From: Methanocella arvoryzae MRE50
Lineage (GTDB): Archaea; Halobacteriota; Methanocellia; Methanocellales; Methanocellaceae
Direction: 5' to 3'
Length of the DNA stretch: 64,000 nt
NCBI RefSeq assembly: GCF_000063445.1
Contig: NC_009464.1
Span: 1,984,001 to 2,048,000 of the forward strand
Part shown: positions 35,875 through 44,200 of the stretch, piece by piece
Layout: each line of letters opens with the position of its first letter
How positions within the stretch are numbered: the first letter of the stretch is position 1
Notes under the pieces: generated by a model
The model's input: the letters and a program-made list of their open reading frames with translations, nothing else
What the model was told of the DNA's origin: nothing
Database searches by the model: none
Made by a program: the position numbers and the translations under genes

Positions 35875-36654
35875 TCAGGCCGAGCTTTGCCTGTCGATGA
35901 GAGCTTTAACATCCTCTCTCAGGTAATACCTCAGGTACCTCCCGGCCGGCTCTGCCCTGATGATCTGGTCTCTCAGCAGCTTTTTCAGCTGGACGTTGGT
36001 GCCGCTGTCGGTGATGTTGATGCTGCCGGCGATCTGGGGAGTGGTGGTGCCCGGGTGGTCGTGGAGGTACGAGACGATGGACAGGGCCGTGGGGCGATTG
36101 ATGGCTGACAGGACGGTCTTTTCCCGGTCGGTATATGTATTGGAGTTCTGGAAGAGCCTGACAAACTTGTCGGACTTGACCAGGGTGATCCGGTGGGTGG
36201 ACTGGAGCTGGCCGACGTGGTAGCGGACGGTGCCGAGGTTGAGGCCTTCTTTACGGGCGATGCTGGCCACGGTCGACCCGGGGTTGTCTTTAATGTGATT
36301 GTATATCCGGTCCCTGATCTCGTTGTCCCGGGGCGTCTTCAGCTTGCCTATAATCAGCGGCCCGAACTTGAGGATCAGGGCCAGTGCAGTTGCTGATAAC
36401 GTGGCTATCCAGGTGACCTGGGTGAGCTGGATCCACAGGGGCAATTGCCAGAAGGTGATCGTGCCGTCGGCGCCGCTGGTGTCGCCGATCAGGCTGGCAT
36501 TGTCAGTCTCATTCTCAATAACGTGAGCAGGCACTACCTCATAGGGGCCCACACGCTGGATGACGTCGCTTTCGTTATATGCATGTGCTCCCGGGCCTGC
36601 CCATGCCAGCACGACGAGTAGTAAGGCCATGCAAATCAGGAGCTTCGATCGCAT
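35875..36654 (-). CDS. membrane-tethered double-winged-helix regulator, 259 aa, unit A
   Basis: The protein has a signal peptide (residues 1-25), a short outer region of about 45 residues ending 'DGTITFWQLPLWIQ', one membrane segment (about 78-98) and two cytoplasmic winged-helix domains ('NPGSTVASIARKEGLNLGTVRYHVGQL' and 'HPGTTTPQIAGSINITDSGTNVQLKKLL'). It should carry an outside signal directly to DNA (inference). It is the last gene of the leftward group in unit A and has its own 150-bp upstream gap. The copy at 45289 is identical in protein. Confidence 0.82.
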   Translation of the reverse strand: MRSKLLICMALLLVVLAWAGPGAHAYNESDVIQRVGPYEVVPAHVIENETDNASLIGDTSGADGTITFWQLPLWIQLTQVTWIATLSATALALILKFGPLIIGKLKTPRDNEIRDRIYNHIKDNPGSTVASIARKEGLNLGTVRYHVGQLQSTHRITLVKSDKFVRLFQNSNTYTDREKTVLSAINRPTALSIVSYLHDHPGTTTPQIAGSINITDSGTNVQLKKLLRDQIIRAEPAGRYLRYYLREDVKALIDRQSSA

Positions 36655-36803
36655 GAAAGTGGTATTATAATCGAGCGTGATATATAACTTTGCGGTCGTG
36701 GATATAGGGCGTAAACGGTTATCTCACAAAATGGGCTTAGCGGGCGCTGTCGATTTTCAACAATGAGCCCATGTAGTAATTACTATCGCTGCTCCGTGCC
36801 GGG

Positions 36804-37607
36804 CTAATCCTGGCCGCTGGCAATAATCATGTCTAAGGCCGGCTTCAGGTCGTTCTGGATGTAAAGCTCTTTCAGCTTCATCTTCTTCTCAGCGATGACT
36901 ATTCTGTCCCGAATATATCGACTGGTATGCCAGTGTACCGTACCCTCCGGGATGCCGAGCATCTCCGACAGCCGGGCGTTCGTAATGCCTGAATTATCTC
37001 TTATGATAATCAGGATCATCCTGCCAGTCTCACTTTTCATGGCGGCAATCAATCGCTTTTCTCTTTCAGAATAGTCGTCGGACCTCTTGAACAGCCGGAC
37101 GTATCTTCCGATCTTCTCCGTGGTGATCCTCGCCGAACGCTCCAGCATGCTGGTGTGATGTTTCACAGTGCCGAGGTTGAGGCTCTCGTTCCTGGAGATC
37201 TCGGCGGTAGTACATCCGGGGTTCTTTTCCACGTAGGTGTAAATTCTTCTTCTGTTCTGGTTTTCCAGGACATCGGCAATTTTAGCTATAATGAATGGGA
37301 TAATTTTAGCAATCCCTAACAGAGAAAATGAAAGTCCTCCGATCGCCCCAGATATGATAGCTATCTGAATCCACAACGGAAGGTCCCAGAAGGTTAGATC
37401 TCCATCAGCGCCGCCTGTAGCAGATATGTCGTCCGGATGCGGGGTGAGCACGATTTCATAGCCTGCAGCAGCGCCTCCGTTTGGACTCACGTTGCCCGGA
37501 GGGGGGCCAATTACCACCTCATACCCGCCCTCTGCATATGCTAAAGAGCAGGAAATGGCGAGAAATAAAATTAGAATTCCCACGCAGAGGTGAGGCTTCC
37601 AGTGCAT
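36804..37607 (-). CDS. membrane-tethered double-winged-helix regulator, 267 aa, unit A
   Basis: This has the same design as the downstream 259-residue protein: a signal peptide, an outer region with two repeats ('GGYEVVIGP' and 'GYEIVLTPHP'), 'DGDLTFWDLPLWIQ' before the membrane segment, then two winged helices ('NPGCTTAEISRNESLNLGTVKHH' and 'NSGITNARLSEMLGIPEGTVHWH'). It differs from the copy at 46218 by one residue in the outer region (GPPPGN here, GPYPGN there). It starts 18 bp after the secreted-protein gene on the same strand, so they are co-transcribed. Confidence 0.82.
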   Translation of the reverse strand: MHWKPHLCVGILILFLAISCSLAYAEGGYEVVIGPPPGNVSPNGGAAAGYEIVLTPHPDDISATGGADGDLTFWDLPLWIQIAIISGAIGGLSFSLLGIAKIIPFIIAKIADVLENQNRRRIYTYVEKNPGCTTAEISRNESLNLGTVKHHTSMLERSARITTEKIGRYVRLFKRSDDYSEREKRLIAAMKSETGRMILIIIRDNSGITNARLSEMLGIPEGTVHWHTSRYIRDRIVIAEKKMKLKELYIQNDLKPALDMIIASGQD

Positions 37608-37625
37608 GGGCTATTAATTAGTCTT

Positions 37626-38081
37626 TCAAATAGTATAACTTTGCGTTCCTGACACACTATGCCCATAGACCTCGTATTTCCATGTCCCCTGTGCGATGCC
37701 GTTGGAATTCCTTATGTTAATGCTGATTTTACCATCGATCACTCCGTCGGCATTGTCGTAAAATGGTCCGAAGGTAATCTTATCCGGAGAATATACATTC
37801 AGTCTCAGGGAGTTCGCGGAATTCCCCCAGTCCAGATCAACAGGCAGATTCGTATAGTAGCCGCTGACAGTTTTATAGTGCAGGTTTAAATTTCCCTGAG
37901 TAATCGATCCGGATATGGTTAATATTCCAAATGACCATGGGTAACTTGTCCCGGGCTCCACAATATATCCGCCTTTGCTCTCATAATCCGCATCTACGTT
38001 CGATGCGACAGCCGTACCTGCCGTGAGGAAAACGGCAGCTAAAAAGGTTGCAAACACGATGGTGCGACGATAGTTTGGCAT
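37626..38081 (-). CDS. secreted beta-rich protein, 151 aa, unit A
   Basis: After a signal peptide ending near 'VAS' the mature part of about 125 residues is all-beta: 'FGILTISGSITQGNLNLHYKT', 'LRLNVYSPDKITFGPFYDNADGVIDGKISINI', 'GTWKYEVYGHSVSG'. This pattern resembles pre-peptidase C-terminal or related jelly-roll domains. The ATG at 38081 follows GGTGGTTAC and is better than the start at 38108. The copy at 47040 is identical. It lies between the RCC1 gene and the two membrane regulators and might be an outside partner for them. Confidence 0.7.
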   Translation of the reverse strand: MPNYRRTIVFATFLAAVFLTAGTAVASNVDADYESKGGYIVEPGTSYPWSFGILTISGSITQGNLNLHYKTVSGYYTNLPVDLDWGNSANSLRLNVYSPDKITFGPFYDNADGVIDGKISINIRNSNGIAQGTWKYEVYGHSVSGTQSYTI

Positions 38082-38288
38082 GTAACCACCAAACGATCGT
38101 TTGATCAACTTGTCTTAACTGGCCTCTACTAATCGTCTAGGAAAAATAATTATAATATTTAAAGTATAATATTAGATCTAATGTCCAGATCGACAATACA
38201 CATGGTGCTTTACTTTACTGGACATTTCCAACAAAGTCAGTACTAAGGTTTTATCGATTGCAGCCATTGGAGTTGAAAGGGCAGGGGG

Positions 38289-39731
38289 TCACATGCCTTT
38301 TCTTCTCACGAATCCTTTCAGCAGTCCTACGATAATTAACAAGCTGCAAAGTCCGGCGATGTTGTTGAAGCCGAAGCCCGGGGTAGATTCAGGGGTTACG
38401 CTTGGTAACGGGACTGGAGTCGGAGAAACCGGGGCTACTGCTGCAGGCTTGGATGTTTCAGTCGAATTATCCTCCATGTTAGGAATAGCGGTATACGTAG
38501 GTGCCTGCGCTGGTGTCGAAGTCACCAAAGAGGTACCTGTTACTGCCCGTAAATCCACATGGAGATCGGTCACCTGCACAGCATAGGGTTTGCCGCCTAT
38601 GCCAGAGATTTCTCCATTACCCAGCTCACCATGTTTATTACATCCCCATGCCCAGACTGTGCCATCCTTCTTAACGCCGAGTAGGTGCTGACTACCCGTT
38701 GCGATTGAGACGATGTCTGTGAAGCCCGCCAGCTTTACAGGCGTGTTGCTGTCGAGGGAATTTTGTCCATCATAGCAGTAGGGATTACTACCCCATGCCC
38801 AGACGGTACCATCCTTCTTCAAAGCTGCATAATAATCAACTCCGCTGCCGATCTCAATGACGTTGCTCATCCGTGGCACGGGGTGAGGGGAAGAAACGAT
38901 AGAGCTGGTTGGGAAACTGGAATCGCCGGCCACCCAGTATGTATTGTCACCCCAACCGTAAACTTGTCCAACCTCATCCAGCGCCAGCACGCTGGAGGCA
39001 GACACGAACTCATCGTTGACACCAAAGCACATGGACTCAGCGCTGACCTCTTTAACGTTAGCAAGCCGCATCCTGACCGGCGTATCCCGAGAGACGTTAG
39101 TACCATCATTTAGCTGGTAATCCCTGTTTTCGCCCCAGCTCCACCACGAACCGTCATCCTTCAGCACATACACAAAACTCGACGTCACAACTATATTACT
39201 GACATCACTCACGGGGCACTGTACTGGATCGTAAATATGCTCTGTATGTAAAATATCATCCATACTCAGGCATAGCTCACTTCCGCACATCCAGAGGCTG
39301 CCATCCTCCTTTACCATGTATACAGAACTGCCAGAGCTTGTGCAGGCGACAAATTTCACATCAGATATAGGGATCTGGATAGGCATAGTGCTGTTATCGC
39401 CAGGATAAGCACCAGCACAGTTTGCTGGCAGGTTTCCCCAGGCCCAAACTGTTCCGTCATCTTTTAACGCTACAGCACACCCGGCAGTACCCGGGGCTAT
39501 CATCTTCACATGATCGATAAACGACAGCCTGGTCGGATGTGCATACTTCTCATTGAGAAAACTACCCCACACCCAGACATTACCGTCAACATCCACCGCA
39601 TAGCTAGTAAAGCCTCCTGCGTATACTTCCTTTACAGTGACAGCTCCAGCGGTCACCGGTATAATCGCGACCAAACCTGATAGCAGAACCAGAATGATAA
39701 CAGGTTTAATATAATTCTTACACATAATCAC
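38289..39731 (-). CDS. RCC1-repeat surface protein with PGF-CTERM tail, unit A
   Basis: The protein of about 480 residues has a signal peptide, then RCC1-type beta-propeller repeats recognisable by 'ALKDDGTVWAWG', 'ALKKDGTVWAWG' and 'GVKKDGTVWAWG', then a Thr/Pro/Ser-rich stalk. The end 'STPGFGFNN' plus a hydrophobic segment and the basic tail 'RRKGM' fits the PGF-CTERM signal processed by archaeosortase A. It should be a cell-surface protein. The GTG at 39731 overlaps the stop of the permease gene (GTGA); an ATG at 39725 is an alternative. It is only moderately similar to the unit B protein at 47706. Confidence 0.85.
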   Translation of the reverse strand: MIMCKNYIKPVIILVLLSGLVAIIPVTAGAVTVKEVYAGGFTSYAVDVDGNVWVWGSFLNEKYAHPTRLSFIDHVKMIAPGTAGCAVALKDDGTVWAWGNLPANCAGAYPGDNSTMPIQIPISDVKFVACTSSGSSVYMVKEDGSLWMCGSELCLSMDDILHTEHIYDPVQCPVSDVSNIVVTSSFVYVLKDDGSWWSWGENRDYQLNDGTNVSRDTPVRMRLANVKEVSAESMCFGVNDEFVSASSVLALDEVGQVYGWGDNTYWVAGDSSFPTSSIVSSPHPVPRMSNVIEIGSGVDYYAALKKDGTVWAWGSNPYCYDGQNSLDSNTPVKLAGFTDIVSIATGSQHLLGVKKDGTVWAWGCNKHGELGNGEISGIGGKPYAVQVTDLHVDLRAVTGTSLVTSTPAQAPTYTAIPNMEDNSTETSKPAAVAPVSPTPVPLPSVTPESTPGFGFNNIAGLCSLLIIVGLLKGFVRRKGM

Positions 39732-40531
39732 AAGTTATCACCTTTCGTGTATACGGACATCGCAACCAGACAGATGAGAACGATCGCTGCCGCGAGGAAA
39801 AACAGGTTGAGTAGGTTAGCGCTGAACCACTGGCTGACCGTTAAAGAAGTACTCTGAAGATTGGCTGCGCTACTGATATACAGGTTGCACATCGCACTTC
39901 TCGGGCTGAAATTCCTCAGGCCTGGAAGCAGCCACGTCCAGCCGACATAGCCGTCCATGAATATATACGCTATAGCCACTGTGGTCGAGATCAGTAAATC
40001 CCTAAAAATAATACTGATCAGCAAAGCGATAGCCAGCGTTATAGACGTATAGCAGAACGCGATTATAACGTATATAACGATCTTAGCGAGAAAATCTAGG
40101 GGATTCGTAGGGGTGAAATAAAATAGTGATAGCACCAATCCTGCAAGAAGCATACTGTAAACAATAATTGCTAGCATATAGCAGTTTAAACCCAGGAACT
40201 TCCCCGCGAGAAGATCTCTCCGGTATACAGGCTTGGATAAAACGATGTTCAGCGAATGATTCCGTCTCTCCTCAGCGACCGACATCACACCTATAAACAC
40301 GGCAACGACCACACCATAGATCGACGTGAACATAAATGTCTGACCGATACAATAGTACAGGCCAGCTTCATCGGGTCCTCCTATAAAGTTCGCAGCAGTA
40401 CCGCCAGCCCCGTTTAAAACCGCTAAAAACGACAACAGGAGAACAATCACCGGAGTCATTGGATGATAAAACACTCGGGCAAACTCATTCAGGGCAATAT
40501 TAATAAGTACGTTGAACGGATTCCGGTACAT
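39728..40531 (-). CDS. ABC-2 type permease, second of the pair, unit A
   Basis: This 267-residue membrane protein has six segments, with the N-terminal pattern 'INIALNEFARVFYHPMTPVIVLLLSFLAVLNG' and the coupling helix region 'EERRNHSLNIVLSKPVYRRDLLAGKFLG' typical of ABC-2/LanE-LanG-type permeases. It overlaps the first permease gene by one base (TGATG) and the RCC1 gene by GTGA, so all are translationally coupled. No ATPase is in this operon; the nearest is the divergent gene at 42543, which is broken, and the intact one in unit B. Confidence 0.85.
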   Translation of the reverse strand: MYRNPFNVLINIALNEFARVFYHPMTPVIVLLLSFLAVLNGAGGTAANFIGGPDEAGLYYCIGQTFMFTSIYGVVVAVFIGVMSVAEERRNHSLNIVLSKPVYRRDLLAGKFLGLNCYMLAIIVYSMLLAGLVLSLFYFTPTNPLDFLAKIVIYVIIAFCYTSITLAIALLISIIFRDLLISTTVAIAYIFMDGYVGWTWLLPGLRNFSPRSAMCNLYISSAANLQSTSLTVSQWFSANLLNLFFLAAAIVLICLVAMSVYTKGDNL

Positions 40532-41412
40532 CAGGCCACATCCCTCCGCAGAAATATAATGTAGCTTATAATAACCAGAATAACCACATACAAGAGCAAT
40601 TTAACAACATTGGGCATCGATTCAGATAAAGCCAGGATCAAGTCATTAGAAGGCCTCAGGATATTGTTGCTCTCGATAGGTTTTTTAAAAATGCTACTCA
40701 TGATACCGTTCGGTATGAAATCGTGGAATGGATTACCGGTATTAAAGTTCATGCCGAGCAGAGTAGTTAACTTCCCGGAAATTTCCACCGAAAGGGCGTC
40801 GACAAAAAAACACTTTACCATCATGCTCAGGATCAGTGCGAAGGCAAGGTCGGTTACGATCAGTGATATCAGCATGGATAAGGAGAAGAAAAACAGCACA
40901 TAGAGCAATGAAATTAGTGCTATAATCGGAAGCCTGACGAAATATCCCTCGGCCAACGAGATAAAAGAGCCGCCCCAAAAAAACTGAATGTAACCTGTAT
41001 AAATTAAAATGGAAAGGACGAAGATAGATAAGATAAATAGAGAACAGCCGAGTAGCTTTCCGTTAAGTATAGTGTCACGGTAGAGTGGCTTTACTGTCAA
41101 AGTATTCAAAGTATTATTGTACCGTTCTGCAGCCACAGTATATACGCCGAGAACCATCCCGAAAAATGCCCCATAATACCATAGGACATATCCGATGTTC
41201 CAGAGAAGAACGGACGTATAATAATCAGAATCCCCTACCCCCATCATATGAATCATAGAAAGCGTCTGTGAGTAAGCCTCATTCCCGGGCGCCTGAATCT
41301 CGATCATAACTTTGACAAATAGCAAGACATAGATGGCGCCAATTACGAGAATCAGCTTACTTCGCAACAGGTTAGTATACTCATTTACAGCTATGACACC
41401 GATATTTCTCAA
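40531..41412 (-). CDS. ABC-2 type permease, first of the pair, unit A
   Basis: The 293-residue protein has six membrane segments. The conserved stretch 'AAERYNNTLNTLTVKPLYRDTILNGKLLG' matches its partner and the unit B protein 'SSERFSNAINTLIVKPLYRDTVINGKLLG' at 49904. Outside such patches the two units differ greatly. Two permeases of 250-290 residues next to each other and served by a separate ATPase resemble LanFEG-type exporters that remove peptides from the membrane. This assignment of role is an inference. Confidence 0.85.
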   Translation of the reverse strand: MRNIGVIAVNEYTNLLRSKLILVIGAIYVLLFVKVMIEIQAPGNEAYSQTLSMIHMMGVGDSDYYTSVLLWNIGYVLWYYGAFFGMVLGVYTVAAERYNNTLNTLTVKPLYRDTILNGKLLGCSLFILSIFVLSILIYTGYIQFFWGGSFISLAEGYFVRLPIIALISLLYVLFFFSLSMLISLIVTDLAFALILSMMVKCFFVDALSVEISGKLTTLLGMNFNTGNPFHDFIPNGIMSSIFKKPIESNNILRPSNDLILALSESMPNVVKLLLYVVILVIISYIIFLRRDVA

Positions 41413-41478
41413 CAGACTCCCTCCGAAAAAAGGGCCACCTAGGTACCTATGTGGCTATCTCGATACTCCACAACCATT

Positions 41479-41928
41479 TTAAGTCACTGTGATGGTTTCC
41501 TGATCCGTCGACGTGAAGTAATTATTCAGACCCCACCAGAACCCAAGGCAAATATTGTAGGGCTTATTCGCACCATAATTTGTACTACTCGCCGTCACGG
41601 TCGTGGACCTCTCTTGAGACTGACCTGGCGCACTTAGCAGATCCCTGTAGAGAACCTGATTATACTGTGGCGACGTGTAAATACTGGAATAACAGTATAC
41701 ACCATCTATATTACCCGAAATATCATCGGTAGCATACACCCATTTACAGGTCTCGGAAAAAGTACTACCTCGTGCAACAGTAAAACTGTTACTCGGATCG
41801 TTATCCCATCCTGCGCTTGGCCCATCATTCAACGATGCCTGCGGCACCATTGCCGACGCGTTTCCGCTGGCGACCACCGCAAGTATTATTGCGGCAAACG
41901 CCAATACAAAGACTTTGTTGTATTTCAC
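41479..41928 (-). CDS. small secreted protein, unit A variant
   Basis: The 149-residue product has a 25-residue signal peptide ('MKYNKVFVLAFAAIILAVV..' to 'NASA') that is almost identical to that of the gene at 50797. The mature part ('MVPQASLNDGPSAGWDND...') has no visible similarity to the other. It contains two cysteines and is Ser/Thr/Asn/Tyr-rich. The start is GTG at 41928 after GGAGT. It is the first gene of the leftward operon, directly before two ABC-2 permeases, so it is a candidate exported substrate or effector. I recognise no family. Confidence 0.75.
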   Translation of the reverse strand: MKYNKVFVLAFAAIILAVVASGNASAMVPQASLNDGPSAGWDNDPSNSFTVARGSTFSETCKWVYATDDISGNIDGVYCYSSIYTSPQYNQVLYRDLLSAPGQSQERSTTVTASSTNYGANKPYNICLGFWWGLNNYFTSTDQETITVT

Positions 41929-41950
41929 GATACTAACTCCATTTATTGTT

Positions 41951-42024
41951 CGGCAGGCATTGCCTTGCCTGCCGATTTATTGTTTTACAAGAGGAATTAT
42001 ATAAAGTAGTATTGATACGTATCA
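41951..42024. promoter_or_regulatory. leftward promoter region with hairpin and TGATACGTATCA palindrome, unit A
   Basis: CGGCAGGC and GCCTGCCG (41951-41958, 41967-41974) form an 8-bp stem in the leader of the secreted-protein mRNA. AATTATATAAAG near 41996-42006 is the TATA box read leftward. Immediately beyond it lies the perfect 12-bp palindrome TGATACGTATCA (42013-42024), well placed for an activator or repressor. The same sites are in unit B. Confidence 0.55.
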
Positions 42025-42123
42025 CTACCTCTCGTTGATAGGTACTTATTTTGGGCTAATTTTTGATGAATAGTATAAAATAAATAATATAGCGCACGAT
42101 TCCTAGGCGATTAGGAGAGGCCA

Positions 42124-42172
42124 TTTATATACACCTACTTATTAACCCCTTATTATAGTGAGTTAAGGGGTT
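42124..42172 (+). promoter_or_regulatory. rightward promoter with 9-bp inverted repeat over the start site, unit A
   Basis: TTTATATAC (42124-42132) is the TATA box. AACCCCTTA (42144-42152) and TAAGGGGTT (42164-42172) are perfect inverse copies around the expected transcription start, and the right copy contains the AGGGG ribosome site. It can act as an operator or, if transcribed whole, hide the ribosome site. Confidence 0.55.
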
Positions 42173-42180
42173 GGTATAAA

Positions 42181-42546
42181 ACGGAAAATTTCCAGGACGA
42201 TATAGTTCAAACCAAAGAGAGCCGCAGACGTGAGCGTCTGGAGGGGCTTAAAGAACTTGGCTTTGACGTCTACTATTCGCTGTCACGGAGCACGGTCAGG
42301 CAAGAATTACTCTTGTTTTTGAAGGCCGTCGGGAAAACGACCACAATGTATGATGCGTCCAAGCTGACAAAGCTGGGCTATACCAACATCAAGCTGGCCG
42401 TTATCGGTGATGACCGGAAGTACAAGAGAATGTATTCACTTGTAAATACCGGTCTTGTCTGCTGTGAAGAGGTTGAGGACCGCTGCTACCTTACTCTGAC
42501 TGATAAAGGGGCAAGGGCAGCTCTCGTGCTGGAGGCCTCCAGATGA
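42181..42546 (+). CDS. winged-helix regulator with apparent ACG start, unit A
   Basis: The conserved frame begins at ACG 42181, giving 'xENFQDDIV' which lines up with the 'MSEFSDDIV' start of the 97-residue paralogue at 34950; AGGGG lies about 10 bases upstream. The winged helix follows ('[40 protein letters not shown]', '[13 protein letters not shown]'). There is no ATG, GTG or TTG in frame until TTG at 42313, which would cut off the first third. Either ACG is used or the start codon has been lost. Its stop overlaps the ATPase start (ATGA). Confidence 0.65.
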   Translation, partial: TENFQDDIVQTKESRRRERLEGLKELGFDVYYSLSRSTVRQELLLFLKAVGKTTTMYDASKLTKLGYTNIKLAVIGDDRKYKRMYSLVNTGLVCCEEVEDRCYLTLTDKGARAALVLEASR

Positions 42547-42895
42547 TCGAGACGCAGAGCCTGACCAGGCTTTATGATCAGAAGGCAGTGGTCAACAACC
42601 TGAGTTTCAGCGTAGGTGCAGGTGAAATCTTCGGCTTTCTGGGGCCGAACGGCGCTGGGAAGAGCACGACGATGAAGATGCTTCTCGGGCTGGTGCAGCC
42701 CACTTCGGGCACGGGCAAGGTGGCCGGTCACGATATTATCCACGATGTGCTGGAGGTGAGAAAGGCTTGCGGTGTCCTTCCTGATCCTTATGGTTTCTAT
42801 GAGAACCAGACTGCGTGGCAGAACCTTGAATTCTACTGTAAATTGTACGGCATCCGTGGCAAGGAGCTGGAGGAGAAGGTTGATAAGACTCTGGT
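42543..42895 (+). pseudogene. ABC transporter ATPase truncated by the insertion sequence, unit A
   Basis: The first 117 codons match the intact ATPase at 51867, including Walker A 'GPNGAGKST'. The frame then runs into the IS and stops at once (VTFA). Signature motif, Walker B and C-terminus are missing, so the product cannot work as an ATPase. The first 240 bases or so are almost identical to unit B, and the last 110 differ at many silent sites. Confidence 0.92.
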
Positions 42896-43952
42896 GACTT
42901 TTGCATAAGTCGGTAACAAGTATATGGGCATTGCAGCCGTGTCGTTTTTCATGCTAAGTAAAAACGTTGGTACGGGCTGGCAGATGCCCGTTTCTTGCTT
43001 CGATTGCCAGTGTAAAATACTTTCTGATGTGCCGCTCATGATGCTGGAAGCGGTTGACTGGCAGCGTTTCAGGTATCTCGAGAAGAATAATAAGATGGGC
43101 AGACCCTCCACGTACAGTCGGATCGCCTTGCTTCGGGCGCTTCTATATATGGAGCTGGCAAATCTCTCGAGTGTTAGTGAACTGGTAAGAATACTCAAGG
43201 GCGACTATTATAAAATGAATGTTCTCGGTCTCAATAAGTTGCCTAGTGAAAGCACGTTCAGCAGGTTCAAAGATACTGTGGATATCGACCGGATCTTGAC
43301 TATCATCGCAAGCATGATTAAAGATGAGGAACAGGACTTCATGTGTATGGTCGGTGTGGACAGTACCAGTCTGAACGCTTACAGTCAGAAAGATCCTGAC
43401 GCCTCGTGGGGTCTCGATCATATCACTGATGAATGGTATTATGGGTACAAAATCCACTTACTGTACGACCTTTTAACACTGGCACCCATCTGCAGTGTAG
43501 TTACTCCCGCCAACATCCATGATACCACTCAACTCTTCCCTTTGCTAAAGAAAATGGGCGCACGAACACTGCAGATGAATGGGTTGCTCGCTGATATGGC
43601 GTATGACTCGAAAGAAAACCTGGAGCGTCTCTACCAGGTAGGCATACCTTTGATTAACCGGGTCAACCCGAGGAACAGTAAGAAAGAGCTGCCCAGGTAC
43701 CGGATACAGGAGAAGATACCCTTCCATGACATCACCATGAACAAGATATATAAAAATCGAATGCATTGCGAGTACACGAACTACCTTTTGAAGGAGCATC
43801 TGGACCTAAAACGAGTAAAAACAACCAGAATATTTAGGGTTACAGCAAAGACCGGACTCACCCTGATCGCACGACAAATCCAAGTACTCTACCAGATCAG
43901 ACAAGGAGCAAACCCACGGACAACAATCATCGAGTGAATTATGCAAAAGTCT
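42896..43952 (+). mobile_element. insertion sequence with 13-bp terminal inverted repeats (IS5/IS4-like)
   Basis: The ends GACTTTTGCATAA (42896-42908) and TTATGCAAAAGTC (43940-43952) are perfect inverse copies. The 1057-bp element carries one transposase gene. No target-site duplication is visible: the left flank is ACTCTGGT and the right flank TCTGAGAGG. It stands exactly between the two duplicated units. Confidence 0.9.
42924..43937 (+). CDS. DDE transposase
   Basis: The 337-residue protein has the DDE_Tnp_1 layout. An N-terminal DUF772-like part contains 'GRPSTYSRIALLRALLYMELANLSSVSELVR'. The first Asp is in 'VGVDSTSLNAYS', the second in 'LLADMAYDSKENLE', and the late Glu is in 'HCEYTNYLLKEHLDLKR' or close by. 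The block 'YYGYKIHLLYDLLTLAPICSVVTPANIHDTT' is typical of IS5/IS4-type enzymes. It appears complete and ends 3 bases before the right inverted repeat. Alternative starts are the ATGs at 42924 and 42951. Confidence 0.92.
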   Translation: MGIAAVSFFMLSKNVGTGWQMPVSCFDCQCKILSDVPLMMLEAVDWQRFRYLEKNNKMGRPSTYSRIALLRALLYMELANLSSVSELVRILKGDYYKMNVLGLNKLPSESTFSRFKDTVDIDRILTIIASMIKDEEQDFMCMVGVDSTSLNAYSQKDPDASWGLDHITDEWYYGYKIHLLYDLLTLAPICSVVTPANIHDTTQLFPLLKKMGARTLQMNGLLADMAYDSKENLERLYQVGIPLINRVNPRNSKKELPRYRIQEKIPFHDITMNKIYKNRMHCEYTNYLLKEHLDLKRVKTTRIFRVTAKTGLTLIARQIQVLYQIRQGANPRTTIIE

Positions 43953-44200
43953 CTGAGAGGTAAGTGAGGAGGCCGGAGAGGATTAACATCAGAAAATCCT
44001 CTCTGACCTTTCCACACTCCCGGACCTCCTCTCTGACCTCTCCTACCTCTCTGACCTCCCAGCTTGAAAATCCTCCCCCGCCTTCCGGGTACTCCCCGAC
44101 CTCCGGCTTTCCAATCGTCTAATTTTGTTCGTTCTTAAGCGAATCGTAGACGACTGTTATATACAACTTCTTCTTACCCTTGTAGATTGATGGGGTTAAC
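43953..44200. repeat. start of unit B: GACCTC-word element and promoter
   Basis: There is no gene. The element at 43996-44112 matches 34745-34861. It is followed by the CGTCTA/TAGACG inverted repeat (44116-44152) and the TATA word GTTATATAC (44156-44164) of the next gene. The first 40 bases after the IS (GAGAGGTAAGTGAGGAGGCC) are not shared with unit A. Confidence 0.6.

Larger units (their letters stand above)
34745..42895. repeat. large duplicated unit A
   Basis: This segment corresponds gene by gene to 43996-52218. The left part (to about 38161) and the right part (about 41862-42786) are almost base-for-base identical to unit B. The middle part (about 38162-41861) has the same gene order but strongly diverged sequence. 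Unit A ends exactly at the left end of the insertion sequence, inside the ATPase gene. Confidence 0.92.

Noticed and set aside
42890-42908. C-terminal VTFA of the short ATPase as a real alternative end
   Set aside because: The codons come from the IS end; the domain is cut before the signature motif, so it is a truncation and not a natural short form.
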